From assembly GCA_002104905.1 (NCBI GenBank), contig MCFE01000322.1:1-64000 (forward strand): 64,000 bases of DNA, in the 5' to 3' direction. The DNA is from Basidiobolus meristosporus CBS 931.73. Taxonomy: Eukaryota > Basidiobolomycota > Basidiobolomycetes > Basidiobolales > Basidiobolaceae. The position numbers and the translations under genes are program-made. Positions 10,121 through 22,013 of the stretch are shown here, piece after piece. The notes under the pieces are model-generated. The model was not told where the DNA came from. It saw only the letters and a list, made by a program, of their open reading frames with translations, and searched no databases. Position 1 is the first letter of the stretch. Every line of letters starts with the position of its first letter.

Positions 10121-10471
10121 TATGACAGTCTTAATGTGAGATTGTCATGGCTGATTCTGAGTTCTCTGTTGGGACTTACTTATCAAAATTTCACATTCTG
10201 GGTACATGATGCTTTGGTGAAATATTCCAAGTTGTCCAAACAGTAGCAAGCCTTGCACACATGTTGTTGGAACCCTCCTAAGCATATTCTACATGTTTGT
10301 TTTGCTAAGACAATGTAAAAGTTTAAATACTACTTTTATATTCAATGAACATTAAATGAGAAACACATAATGTACTTGTTCTTCCAATTACTTCTAATGT
10401 CTACAAAATTCTTAAAAGAAAATCTACCTGTTCTATCAGCCATTTCCAATATCTCCAAAACTCTCACAACA
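10121..10471 (+). repeat. copia LTR, subfamily I, more diverged copy
   Basis: Recognisable from about 10160 (tctctgttgggacttactt) to CTCACAACA at 10471, with several small indels and a partly duplicated end (acaaaattcttaaaag then aaaactctcacaaca). The 5' boundary is vague. It is the oldest-looking of the three abutting copies. Confidence 0.7.
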
Positions 10472-10898
10472 AATATAGGCCAAGATTGCAACTGGAGGCC
10501 ATCTGCACTTGCAGAGCATGCAAATTACCCTTAGCTCTATGTACAGCTCCCATTGTACAACCCTCATTTTGTCATGGAACTCTAACAGGATTGATCCAAG
10601 ATATTTGAAGTCAATAAGCTAGTAAGTGGCCATCACACAAATCTTTTAGTTTTCCAAGCCACTTCCAATATACCCCAGAATCATGTAGTAAGGTGCAGTC
10701 AGACTTCAGAGAAAAGTGATAATATAAACAAGAATGAGTGCACCTTCTAACTGTTGGCACATATTCATTATTAGCAATGAATTTTTACATGACTACATCA
10801 AGCAACCTTCTTAGGGTGCACAATAAGTTGTTATTTTATGGACTTGGTTTCATGGACTGCCTATAATAATTTCATCGTAATTGAAAGTGATGCATAAA
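10472..10898. other. no gene recognised
   Basis: Boundary between the transposon cluster and the first conserved gene. It includes the 3' flank of the S1/P1 nuclease gene and no motif I can support. Confidence 0.5.
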
Positions 10899-12001
10899 CT
10901 AGTCTCCATGTATGGGGATCTGCTGCATCCTGGAATGTTTTAAGCAGTGCATGAGCATGTTGTTCAGAACAGCAGCAATTCGATAACCAGCCATGGCGAC
11001 TTGTTGCTCAACCACCGGCGCATGATCTAGGTAGTAATCCTCACTGAAGTCCATTGATTTGGGAGCATCATGATCAATCCACATACTTCCACAATTCAGT
11101 TGGCTTGCTTGCAGTGCCCAGGAATGGGGACACAGAAGCCACTGGGCAGTAGGGCTATTTCTGTCACCTCCACAGTCTAGCCATTCATCCCTTAGACTTT
11201 TATAAGCACCCCACTTAATACTGGCGATGATATGATCCCGGAATGCCCCAACACTATTATTGAACATGGTAGAAATCCTTTTCTCAAGGATTTTGGAGTC
11301 CCAAACGTCTAAACCTAGTTAGAATGACCAATCCATTCGGAAGTCCAGTTGCAACATACTCACAGTGAAAATCCACGGTGGTGTTCTCCCAAGTAACATA
11401 CTCATCAACCCCACCGCGGCTTCTTCCGCAGAAGTGAAGGGGCTGGCTGACATCCCCGACCAAATGGGCAACGAATCTCACGGCATCCTGGTTTTCCTGT
11501 TTCCGTTGCGCACTGTAGCAACCAATCTGGTTGCTAAAGTTGGTTAAGGCACCCACAATGCACCAGTCGTTAGGACAATCCCTCGTGTAGGAGAAATCGC
11601 AGCTCCCTAAGGACCGAAAGCATTAGCCCCTCCTCAGTGCGCCGCTGGGAAGTTCGTACCTGGAGGTTGGCTGGCCGGAGAAGCGAAATGTAGGTCTCCA
11701 CTCCAAAGATAATATGGTGAATCTTTGTCGTACTTCACTTGATCTGGAGGTATACCGCATTATGTTCAAACCTCTTGACGAATACCTCTGGCACGCATAC
11801 AATACCTGGCCAAGACGCGACAGCTTCTAACTTTCCTTCGCTCTCGGGTGGAAGTATGCTTGCTAGTTGGTCTTTGGCGACTGAGTTTAAGAATCTGTCA
11901 GCTATAGCACCTGTTAGTCGATGCCCCACTCTTCCCCAGGCGCTGGTCTTCGCGATAACCGTAGATAGTATCCACACCACACTCCATATATATTTAAGCA
12001 T
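10899..12001 (-). CDS. secreted S1/P1-type zinc-dependent nuclease
   Basis: Exons (minus): 12001-11806, 11743-11660, 11606-11364, 11308-10899; 933 nt, 310 aa, phases close. A signal peptide (MLKYIWSVVWILSTVIAKTSA) precedes the mature N-terminal Trp-Gly, as in S1 nuclease, where Trp1 is a zinc ligand. The other ligands are visible: GH in WGRVGHR, Asp in ASWPDQ, His in GDLHF, HxxxD in AHLVGDVSQPLH plus its last His, and H/D in FHYVWDS. The C-terminal helix SWALQAS and PVVEQQVAMAGYRIAAVLN are typical. Known role: cleavage of single-stranded DNA/RNA and 3'-phosphomonoesters in nutrient scavenging, with three Zn ions. The ATG at 12001 is chosen because the upstream extension would bury the signal peptide. 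Length matches the family. Confidence 0.93.
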
Positions 12002-12187
12002 TCTGGCTTGGCTCTTCAAGAAACCCACATCCATTCTATCTTCCCTTGACACTCACATGACTCGTGCGATATCCCCTCTGCATGGGGTGATGTAAGCGTT
12101 TATTACACTGATACAAAATTACTGACAATTGCCGTGAAGTCAAATTAAGTCTTCATTCTGATCAGCAATGCTGAGCAACTATGCGGT

Positions 12188-14930
12188 CTATTCATCCAGC
12201 AGTGGGAATATGCTCTCTTCCCAGGAGTCACCTCGGTTTGTGGGTGGATCAATTGGATGCCGATTCTCAAAAATAGGGCTACATCCAAAATGATCCCACA
12301 CATTAAACGCATTCCCCGTAGCCTGGATCAGTTGCTCGTTGTTACCATAGCTTGGCGAGGAATTTGCCGGTGATTTATGCGCAACTCTAGATAGTGAGCT
12401 CCGCTGGACTATTAGCTCCGGGCTTTTTCTAAGACAGAAAACCGTATCTTGTAAGAAATATCCCTTGCTTGGTGAGATGAAACCTACACTACCTATGTCT
12501 AATGTCAATATTCTCAGGGCTAGAGTCGGAGCTTATCCGTTGCTTTTTGTGATTGGACTTCTCGCTTGAGATCTCTTCCTCCGTCGTTGATTCTTGCCCG
12601 TTCTGGTCTTTAAATATAACTTAGTCACTACACCAAACCGATGATTACTCAACGAAGTACTTGTCAGGAAGCGCATGCAGCTAAACGGCAAGTAGGATTT
12701 GAAGAATACCCCCCAGTATTTGGAGGACTAGTATATGCATCATTAATAACATGACGAGCTGTATGGGTCGCAGGTGAACTGTATGAATGTGAATATACCT
12801 CGAATTTTGAAAACTGCCTCCGTCGAACGGTAAACTCGTTGATGCGATTATGAAATTCAACTGAAGGGGAGATCTTAGCAAGGTCTTGAAGGAGAACGTC
12901 ATGCTCGGCTTGAAGCGGGCGAAATCCTCTGACTTCAATGTCCTCCTTCAGCAACACATTAGACAAATACTCTGATCTATCTGACTCCACTGTGTTTTTC
13001 GCATGGTATAGGAACTCATCCCACTGTTGAAAGAATTCCTCCATTGTTTCGGATTCTTCTTTGGAAAACTGGGGAATCACGTGTGTGTATGTGTGAAGAT
13101 TGTTTATCAGCCACCGGAGGCCGAGCCGGAGACTAGGAAGCAACCGCCTGATATGAAACGGGATGTCGAAGGGAGTGGCTTTCCAGGATCTGTTGCTGAT
13201 CGAAAGAAAAAGGATGAACACCTCAATATTGAAAAAGAACAGGTAGTCCTCAGCAGCTCCAGTGCTCTTCTTGAGGTCTCCTGTAGAAGCCCTTTTTCCG
13301 TGGAGGTCTTGGATACGTAGGCAGTACATCAATACAAGACATCATAGCATGGACATCTATTTGGAAAAGGAATTACCTCTCGCACCACTCAAATGCAAAC
13401 CAATAATATTAATAACGGTAATTTTCAGAATCTGGTCAGGAGATAGGCTTCGACTTTCAATACAGTCTTTAAGGTCGGCCGCAAAAGAGGACTTCAAAGG
13501 ATCGAATGCTGTGGCCATGTAACTAAATGTAGAGTTAGAACCACGAAATAGTTGGGCTTTTTTGCTTAGAGGATATTACTTAGATTCTGTGAAAGCCAAG
13601 CCATGTAAAACAATTAGATTCTCGATCAGCCTGTCAAATATAGATTCGCTGAATGGCGTGGAGCTATCAGCATTGCTTCGTCGGAAATATGCCTTAAGCG
13701 CTTTGTTAAACAAAAGCATCACATTATCTCTCGATGTAGGAAAAGGCTCCAAAGTAGTTAAGCTGGGTAGGAAACAGATTTCAATAAATATATATCAGGG
13801 TACTCGAGGTTGCTATGTTACCTTCTAAAATAATGATAAATCGCTGAGAGTTTGTCGCCGGAATAAGTATGGATAACAGCAAGTTGGTTATGAGAATTCC
13901 CTGCAATTCCCCCAAGATATGTTGTCATTAATCGCAATAAACACTAAGTCAGTTATCCAAAGGGAAATACCATTGTCAGGATTACAATTCAAAGCTTCTT
14001 GATAGTAGCTGATTGCGATAGACCAATTCCTAATCACTCTGTTGCTTTGCATTTCGTAATATCGAGCTTGGATTTGGAAGGCTTCAGTACAACGTAGCAT
14101 GCCAACATATGCTGTAAACCCTACCGAGATCTCCTAGGTATATTAAACATCTGAAGTAGCTCAGACGCGCTTTAGCTGTGATATCCTCAGTTTCTGTATT
14201 TTGGTTGGCTTCTGCTTGCTGCAATTTGAGTAACTAGCGAATTTGTGATGCTGAAGTGAGTTTCTTACCCAAGTCATGGTATGAACAGCATAGAGGATAT
14301 ATACGGTAGCGTTCTGCAATCTTGGCCTTGAAACCGGAGTAAAATTCGATAGCTTCTCTTAGAGCCTGACGATAGGAACGCCTGACAGCTCTGTACTGTT
14401 TCTTTTTCGATTTGATTTCCGACTGCGAAAACTACAGACAAGAACCCAAGACAAAGCAAACTAATAAACAGCGATTCAAGCTTATACTGAAGGGGCCTAT
14501 CAAAATTTACAGCCTGGTGGGTATGGCTGAGAGAACTAACCGATTTTAACCGCCTTTTATATTCTTCAAATACTCTGTAAAAGGCACTTTTCCACAGTTT
14601 TCCTTCGACGTCTTTACTATGAGCATACGCCAGATCTCTAAAAATGATCTCAAGGTATCTATCTCTTATTCTAATGAGCGGAAAAAAGTCGTATGAATAC
14701 ACCTCACGTAGGAACCAGCAAGCCTCTATTCGGGCTTTGATTCCGTTGCTTTCTCCTGCAATCTGAATAATAACGTACTACCTAACTCGCAAACTCTCGG
14801 CCTGCTCTGATACGGGCCCTGAAGAGGCAATAATACTGCGGGATTCTTTCTCGAGTTCAAGAACTGATCTTTGATATGAATCGAAAAATTCATCAGTGGA
14901 AGAACCGATGGGTAATTTATCAAACAACAT
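12188..14930 (-). CDS. SMG7: EST1/SMG7 (EBS1)-family protein
   Basis: Model of 11 exons: 14930-14814, 14762-14541, 14431-14269, 14211-14125, 14081-13971, 13900-13822, 13762-13580, 13522-13377, 13280-12687, 12607-12493, 12428-12188; 685 aa, phases close. Diagnostic blocks: LRDRY-like IRDRYLEIIFRDLAYA, KLWKSAFYRVFEEYKRRLK, CLIYLGDL, then NSHNQLAVIHTYSGDKLSA, YHYFRS and EPFPTSRDNVMLLF. Downstream is LKEDIEVRGFRPLQ. Known: the family has a 14-3-3-like/TPR N-terminal domain and a helical hairpin domain. Members act in nonsense-mediated decay (SMG7, Ebs1) or telomerase recruitment (Est1). The sequence cannot separate these roles. Joins 1, 4 and 9 are the least certain (24-nt or alternative splice options exist). 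It lies head-to-tail with the nuclease gene, 186 bp apart. Confidence 0.85.
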
Positions 14931-15699
14931 ACTTCAGAAGGTTGTTGGCTTGTGTAGACTTCTTTGTCCTTGGAATAAATGTTCCCATGATATTGAAAGC
15001 TTTATTCTCCAATATGGTGTCTTATATTTACAACAACGGTATCTATGTGATTGTTATTATTGTCAAAATATCTGCATTACGCTTCAGCAAATCAAAAAAC
15101 ACCAACGATTTTGGTGGTGGATTCTTCGCCAGCTCCCAGCGGCTGGCATCTCAGCTAATGTAGTATGTATGCTAGGTGATTAGCTATAATTCTTGGTACA
15201 TGACTAAATGCGTTCACATCACATGGATCTTTGGAATGTCTGCACCAAGAGTCACAAGCTATTGAGTCATATAAAGGACTGGATCTAAACACTCATTGGA
15301 CTGCTCATTCAATGGGCAATTGAAGGTGGAGCAGAATGATTCCATATACACGATTCACCCATAGCTTCGAAATAGCCGTAATCTCAAGCGATGAGAGCGA
15401 AACTGGGTGGTATCATTCGAACTGTAAAATAGTGATGATTAATTCGATATGTAATTGGGATATATATGGGAGGTTTCTCAATCAGCTTTGATAATCTACA
15501 ATCGCTGTAGGCAGCATGAGAAATTCATTTTGGTGGAGACAGTGATACTCTGCCATACCTCAACAAAATATCGCTGATTGCAATCAAGTACCTACCAAAC
15601 TGAAAACACGGTAGTATCAGCGGTACTAGAGTATTTATCGAGATTCATTTTCAACACCGCACTGAATTTTCCCAAGCTATCACTTCTCAGAGCGGACAC
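14931..15699. other. divergent intergenic region SMG7 / PEX22
   Basis: The two genes diverge from here, so promoters of both should lie within. Short frames on both strands lack conserved motifs. No clear TATA box was assigned. Confidence 0.45.
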
Positions 15700-16421
15700 A
15701 TGCGCTTGTCGAAACGTTTTGTGTATTCCGGAATTGCAACGGTAGTTACTGCTGCTGTTGTGACCGGGGCTTGGTGGTGGTATTCTTCCGATTCTTCGGA
15801 TGATGAGAGCTCAGATGCTGAAATAACCGATTCTTTGAACGTAGGTCTTGTTCTATGGTTGGTGCCTAGATTTCTTATTAATCCTATCTTTGAACACAGT
15901 CCGGAGGCCCCGCTGGGCACCCTATCCACAAGCCCAGATTGACTCTATCCGGAAACGAGGTAGGTCTAAATCCCCAGCTCCATCTGAGGAAACAACTAAT
16001 TTACTCTCTATCCATGAAGTTACTGTTTGATCGTGAGCTACACATACTCCCAGAGAGTTGGAAATATTTAGACAAACTTCGACATCAATTTGATGTGTAT
16101 CTCATTCTCACAGTCCAGGACCAAGAACAAGCGGACAGTATCAAGAATGAACTTCAGCACGCAAATTTCTTTAGCTTACTTGATATCCAAAAGTTACTTT
16201 TCAGTCAGACCACCGAAGGGCGAGGGCATATGGTTCGCCATATTGAGCCATATATTCATATAGACTCTGATATAGCAATCGTAGAGAAGGTAGCCCCATT
16301 CATCCCGAGATGTATTTATCTTGATCAAAATGCTTCAGCTCTTGTGGAGACCGAGGCAGTGTTTAAGCGAAACAATGTGGAGCATCTGCAACGATTGGCG
16401 GATTCTTCCCTTCTAAAGTGA
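15700..16421 (+). CDS. PEX22: PEX22-like peroxisomal membrane anchor
   Basis: Exons 15700-15840 and 15900-16421, 220 aa. An N-terminal transmembrane helix (RFVYSGIATVVTAAVVTGAW) is followed by an acidic linker (SSDDESSDAEITDS) and a Rossmann-like cytosolic domain. The domain has FDVYLILTVQDQEQADSI, LLFSQTTEGRGHMVRHIEP and YIHIDSD, which match the conserved Pex22 blocks. Known role: anchors the E2 enzyme Pex4 at the peroxisome to recycle Pex5. An optional 60-nt in-frame intron (about 15958-16017) cannot be excluded; removing it would join LTLSGNE to LLFDREL. PEX4 is not in this window. Confidence 0.82.
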
Positions 16422-17138
16422 GCCATTTTGTGGTGCCCGGATGTGTTTTTCTCTTCTTGATTCTATATTTTCGTCATATCAAGATCACTCCACATTTCGC
16501 CTGGTGGTGGGCCAGCATGAGCCATGTTGACCATTTTCCTGACTTCGATACCTAACCAGACTAGCTCTGTTCTGTGTACTCTAGCCGAAGAGATTGGAAG
16601 CCAGGAGTTCTAGCATTTTACTTTGATAACATACAGTACAAATCCACATTTTCAATAAACACTCCCTTACAAACTTCATTGTTTTCATCGGAAAGGTGGG
16701 CGGTGGGTTCTCCGGAATCAGTGCCCTCTTTTCGAAGTCGAAAGTTGATGTTGAAGCATCCTAATGGCTATAAACATATTCTGAACGCCTGTTGTCCATC
16801 TTGTTCGCCGATGCCGACAATTTGGTGTATGCTATGAATCTTTGTTTTTGAAAGAATCATGCCCCAGAAAGGCGGCCAACCTGTATTGTGGGTAAATATC
16901 ATGTATATTGGGAAGCCGAAAATTTCATTGCTGGTGTATAGATGGGGTCCAGCAGGTTTTCTATACCCTGATCTGGTATCATTCCACTTGGCGATCCGGA
17001 ATATGATTACAGTTTCACATTAATAAATAACTGCTTGGGCTGCTTGCTCAAGCATATAGCCATAGCCAATCCAATATTCATTCCCTGTTTCCATAGTTAT
17101 TCTGAGGAAGCCTATTTCTTGTTTCATCAAACACGACC
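16422..17138. other. no gene recognised between PEX22 and BEM46
   Basis: Contains the PEX22 3' flank and the BEM46 promoter. The 87-codon frame at 16574-16837 shows no family motif. Confidence 0.45.
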
Positions 17139-18531
17139 ATGGCTTACATAACGCGTATGCCAAGGGTACTTCGGCTTCCAACGTCGCTGAAGTACGTGTT
17201 AGCCTTTACCGGAGTAGCTACTCTTTCTGGGTTAACTTTGGTTTATTTGCTCCAATGTAAGCTCATTTATCCAGCCAACTTTCCCTCAGGTTCCAGAAAA
17301 AAGGTTAGTTTCGTTAGAATGCCTCAACTGAAGATACTAAAGCGCTCTATGGCTCCATCTTACACAACTCGAACTTGCTTAGGTTGATTATCCCTCATTG
17401 TATGACATGGATAATTACGAGGAGGTGATTTTGGCAACGCCGGATGGCGAAGAGCTCCAGGCATATCTTATAACACAGGAAACAGAGGATATAACCCGCA
17501 AGGCCCCCACTCTATTGTACCTACACGTGATGTCCATATTTTCCTTCAATATACGTTACTAGACGAAATATTAACTCTGGCATCTCTTCTATAGGCCAAC
17601 GCTGGAAATATGGTACTTGTTTTGTCGAATACCTCATCAAGTGAGCGATAAGCCTGGTAAACCCAATCTAAGTCTTTGCATGGGTTATTTTAGGGTCATA
17701 GATTACCAATTGCCAAAAGATTCTACCAGCGTTTCCAATGTAATATCTTGATGTTGTCATATAGAGGGTAGGGTGAACGTTGAGAGCTCATTCACTGCAT
17801 ATCGCCTATTGACGCTGTGATTACAGATATGGATTCAGCACCGGAAGCCCAAGTGAAAGTGGACTGCGTATAGATGCACAGGTTTTTATTCACAAGTTTC
17901 GAGTTGGTAGCGAAGACATATTTACATAGAGTAGACTGCTCTGGATTACATCTTGGAGCATCCTCTGCTAAGAGATACCAAAATTGTAGTATATGGACAA
18001 TCCATCGGAGGAGCAGTGGCCGTGGATTTGGTAGCAAGAAACGAGGCCAAAGTAAAAACCTTGGCTGTATTGGATGACAGACTCGAAAATAACAATCTTC
18101 AATTGTAGGTGAATGCCCTGATGATTGAGAATACATTTCTAAGCATAGTAAATGAGGTTCACTACACCATTGGCTTGAGTATTGCCTTACTGATGCATGT
18201 TGTATCGAAATAGCCGAAGCTTATCCCTCACCTATTCCCGTTCCTGGGCCTCTTCACGTTCCTATGCCATCAAAAGTGGCAAACGGAGGAAATCATCTCG
18301 GAAATCCGGAGAACGCCGGTGCTGTTTCTCTCCGGAGTACGGGACGAATTGGTTCCCCCACAGCATATGAAGATTTTGCATGCGAAGACTTTGACCACTG
18401 GTGGAAAGTATTTCAATGAATTCAACGCCCATCACAACGATACCTGCCTGTCCGCCGGTTATTTTGAGGTCATCGATGATTTTTGGGCTCGTTGCATAGA
18501 AAAAAAAGTTCGTCGTCCATTTTCTTCCTAG
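17139..18531 (+). CDS. BEM46: BEM46/ABHD13 alpha/beta-hydrolase
   Basis: Eight exons: 17139-17303, 17383-17526, 17595-17612, 17694-17767, 17827-17881, 17935-18051, 18109-18147, 18214-18531; 309 aa, all phases close. A single N-terminal anchor (LKYVLAFTGVATLSGLTLVY) precedes the hydrolase fold. Motifs: oxyanion region LYLHANAGNMGHRL, SYRGYGFSTGSPSE, nucleophile elbow GQSIGGAVA, MIENTFLSIPKL, catalytic Asp in GVRDELVPPQH and His in AHHNDTC. Known: a membrane-anchored serine hydrolase linked to cell polarity and ER/plasma-membrane sites in fungi; the substrate is uncertain. Exon 3 is an 18-nt microexon encoding ANAGNM of the oxyanion loop. Length fits the family (about 300 aa). Confidence 0.93.
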
Positions 18532-19147
18532 TAGAAACCAATGTATGTTTGTAAAGGAAACCTGATCAACGGGGCTCTCCGCCCTTATGAGTTTTTTTGA
18601 AGGAGCAATATGATATTGCCTAGTTCCAGTAAAGCCCTATGTTAACATTAGTATGCCTTTATGGATGGAAAGCGAGCTGCTCGTGAGTATGTCATTTACA
18701 CTGGAATTCATGATGCATAGACTGAGGAATATCCTCCACGGCGAAATATGCCTGGACCCACATGCCATGAACTTAGGCAGGCAATAGGAGAGATATCAGC
18801 CCAAGCACGTCTCCCTACAGAAGTAACTTGTACCATTCTCCGCAACTCATCTTGACAGCATCCAGGCATATCGAGATCAAACAGCTCTTTGTGAATATGC
18901 TTAATACCCAAGTTCATGGCATTTCGGCGATGAATGGTCTTGAAGTCATTGTTCTCAGGCCCTCAGAATGCTGACCACTACTTTAAATCCATTTGCTTCC
19001 AAAATTAAGTACATAAATAGGGGGTTTCATTCGATGTAGTCCGTTGGAATGGAAAATGGTACATGGTGGGATATGGGGGTAGATACCAAATTCCGCCAAA
19101 ACTTGACCACATGTGCCACTGGAGGATTCTAAGGGAAAGCACTCGAT
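18532..19147. other. convergent intergenic region BEM46 / CBM9-like A
   Basis: Holds the 3' flanks of two convergent genes. The 69-codon minus frame at 18708-18917 shows no recognisable motif. Confidence 0.45.
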
Positions 19148-20400
19148 CTAATTATATGTGAAGTACAGAAGCTTGTCCTGATTGATATGGCCAATCTGTT
19201 TGCGGAATCTAATGCTTGCCTCAAACTCTGTGCATCCGTTGGAAACTTTGATCACGGGGGAAGGAGTACACTCGCCTATGACAGTTGAATTCAAGTCCAA
19301 CTTGTCATATGAGTTGGCGAACTTTCCATGATGCTTCTTGGCATACTCCATTTGCGAGTAATAGAGTTGCATCAATGCAAATCGCGTATAGACACTGGGA
19401 TCCTTGACGTAGGGTTTGTAAGTGTTTGTAGTATCCCTAAACATTATGCTACCCCATAGCTCTGGATTATTAGGGTCGTTTGAATACTGTGGTGTCCAGG
19501 AGAATTGGAACCTGGCGCCCACTTCATGGCGTTTCTGGAGCGACTGACCGTTGCTTGCGTTACTGGGGTTGACCCCGAATAAAAAGTAGCTCGGCGATGT
19601 ATTGCCGGTTGGCTGTGGAGCCAAAGTAACTATTCCTCTTGGGGGGAAACCAGTTCTTAAGAATTGGAAGTTCATATAGGAGGGGATCCCCATGGTTCCT
19701 CGCTTTTGGAGTGTTTTGGGGCTCAACTTGGCTAGCGGAATCTGCCACTCCAGCGACCAATATCCACCCTCCACTGGCTTCCAATTCGGATCATTTATCT
19801 CCCCATTGACGAAGATCTTGTACTTGAAGTCATCACCCAGGTCCCACAGTCGTTCGGTCCCATTTTGACTGGGTGATTTATCTAGTATAACAGATTTGTA
19901 GAGGCCAAGTGCGTTCATCTGTAGTACCTTGTAGTTCTGATTAGAACGATCATAATCCAAATATAGCCGAAAATCGTTATCCTGGTATGCTGCATAAAGA
20001 TTAGGAAGGAGAGTCATCTCGTCAGATACAGCATTTACATTCAGAGACCCATAAGATAAGACGTACGTTTACCAACCACCGGCTTCTCAGTGCTAGCTCG
20101 AATCATTGGATCGTGCATCACCGCACCCACATATAGATACTCATCATCCCACATCGTCTTCACTCGCGTACTAATGGAAGGCGGAGGGGAAGGTCCGTCA
20201 GACCCCTGGATATTTCCAAAGTAGTCTGTCCACGGAACTTTATCCCACGCTTCATCATCTAACACCCCGTCCAGAACAATCGGTTGAGTCGAGCGATACG
20301 ACACATGGGACTTTGGAAGTGGAATATCGCACTCGCAGGCCCAAGTACTCGGAAAGCATGTCCAAAATAAACCGAATCCCAAAGTGGCGGTTAACTTCAT
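19148..20400 (-). CDS. secreted CBM9-like carbohydrate-binding protein, copy A
   Basis: Exons 20400-20067 and 19989-19148; 391 aa. Signal peptide MKLTATLGFGLFWTCFPSTW then ACECDIP. The CBM9-fold family signature is clear: VLDGVLDDEAWDKVPWTDYF, STRVKTMWDDEYLYVGA, then DNDFRLYLDYDRSNQNYKVL and ALGLYKSVILDKS, with YWSLEWQIPLAKLS. Known: related domains bind xylan or cellulose ends, or occur alone as lipoprotein or secreted proteins of unknown role. The C-terminal part (ELWGSIMFRDTTNTYKPYV and onward) is an extra conserved region of unassigned function. The intron (77 nt) splits the codon before DNDF in the same place as in copy B, so the pair is a tandem duplication. Confidence 0.88.
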
Positions 20401-22013
20401 GATTGACAAAGGAACAGATGACTATGACTATGTCTAGGAGCGCGTATATGGATGCCAAGCTGTGTTTCACTGCCGAAAGAGAGAGAACTATCCAGGGTGG
20501 AAGAAGGATGAGATATGTGATAGACTGGGAACTTGTGCAATATAAGAACGAAACACCTTTTATCTAGCTTGATGTTTGAAATATGAAACAGCCTTTAGGT
20601 AGGATCGCGTATTGTACCTTTGATGTTAGCGCCGGAAAGGAGATTATCTCCGTAGGAATAATCCGCCCTGTGTCGAAACAACATGGAATCTACCGATTGG
20701 ATATAATCTCGTAAAGATCGCTCGTTGCCAATGTAGCGGATCCTCACACATGGGCTTGAATTTGGCCGTTGGTTTGCGCGCGATACAATGGACAAGGTGA
20801 GTAGGCTCAATGAAACCCAGCATCTGTCGTTCAGTTGCAGGTCTGGCTCGATCAATGAATATGAGTGGCCACGTCTGAAGCTCACATACTTTGCGAGGTA
20901 CAATTACATCACAATACGTTTAACCCGTCGCATTCTTCCACTGGGTAGCCAAGACATCACATTCCGAAGGAGCACTAGGGCAATGGATAGAGCCCACGTA
21001 AAACATACACTATTAGATATATATATCTATATTTACTAGCATCTCTCCTTGTAAGGCTGCATTTCTCGGCAGTAACTTCCATACATGTTCCTAAACAGCC
21101 GAGCAATGAAGAGTTAATCACAACCGCAACACCGCTGGGCCTCATTTTATGGTGAACACCTAACTATTGCTTACTCGGTCCCTGGGTAGCCTGAATTGGT
21201 GATTACCAATACATTCATGGCATTGAGTCGCAACTATGTTGTCGCTTCAGTATGCAATATCCCCCGGATACCCGAATCAGCTTACAAATGATACCAATGC
21301 TAGGATAGGCGTCAGAATGCACCCATTGTTGGATTCAACTTTGGAAAGAGACCCGACGTATTGATCACTTGCGCACTTTCCAGAAGCTCTCCAGGACAAC
21401 CGTATTTCCTTTAGAGGTAAGAGCTTGGACTGTACATGGTCTTCCATATCCGGATAATCAGCACCAAATCCCCTTTCCACATCGACCCCATTATCTCTGC
21501 TTTAGTCAAATAGCCAGTCACAACCTTTATGGGCCCCATCCTCAAAGCATTTTCCCATGCCCCAGTCTTCCAGATCCCAATCTAGATCAGGGTTATGATA
21601 TCCAGGTCTATTGTTGGTTTGGGCCGGCTGAATCAAGTACGAGACGGACTTGATTTATCGGATGTCATATCGAAATAGGAACGCATTCCTTGTTTGGCAA
21701 TAATACGGGAAGCGCACTCTAAACCACAATGAGTTGGATCAGAAATAAGATTCTCAACCAATGTCTGAACTTTATTGTTAATCGTCAATAAGGAGAGGGG
21801 AGGTAGACTAATCGCTGTTGTGATCATCAATCCAAGCGAACTCCTCAACCGGGTAACAGAATCACTCGTGTTTGGCGATGTATTGGTTATGCACAAATGC
21901 TTTATGAAATAACAAAGTTGGGTCTCCATTCATCTGACATTGTTGCAAGTTCGTAATCGCGGAAAATTCATCGAAAATGCACACTTCCGAGCAAATGCTG
22001 CATTGTTGATTGC
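20401..22013. other. spacer between the CBM9-like paralogues
   Basis: Contains the promoter of copy A and possible decayed coding sequence (see 21277-21929). The frames at 20595-20903 and 20788-21039 have no supporting motif. A simple tatatatatct run lies near 21018. Confidence 0.45.
21277..21929 (-). pseudogene. possible broken gene, family unknown
   Basis: An ATG at 21929 opens 98 codons with a hydrophobic middle (LGLMITTAISLPPLSLLTI). In a shifted frame the next about 120 bp read a D/W-rich segment (HNPDLDWDLEDWGMGKCFED), then TAA, then VERGFGADYPDMEDH in the same frame. The compositionally coherent segments across a stop and a shift suggest a decayed gene or unseen introns. I do not recognise it. 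Confidence 0.25.

Noticed and set aside
9771-10139. 122-codon ORF as a gene
   Set aside because: It lies entirely within two abutting LTR copies and is a by-product of LTR sequence.
16574-16837. 87-codon plus ORF downstream of PEX22
   Set aside because: No family motif, no splice context and no similarity to neighbours.
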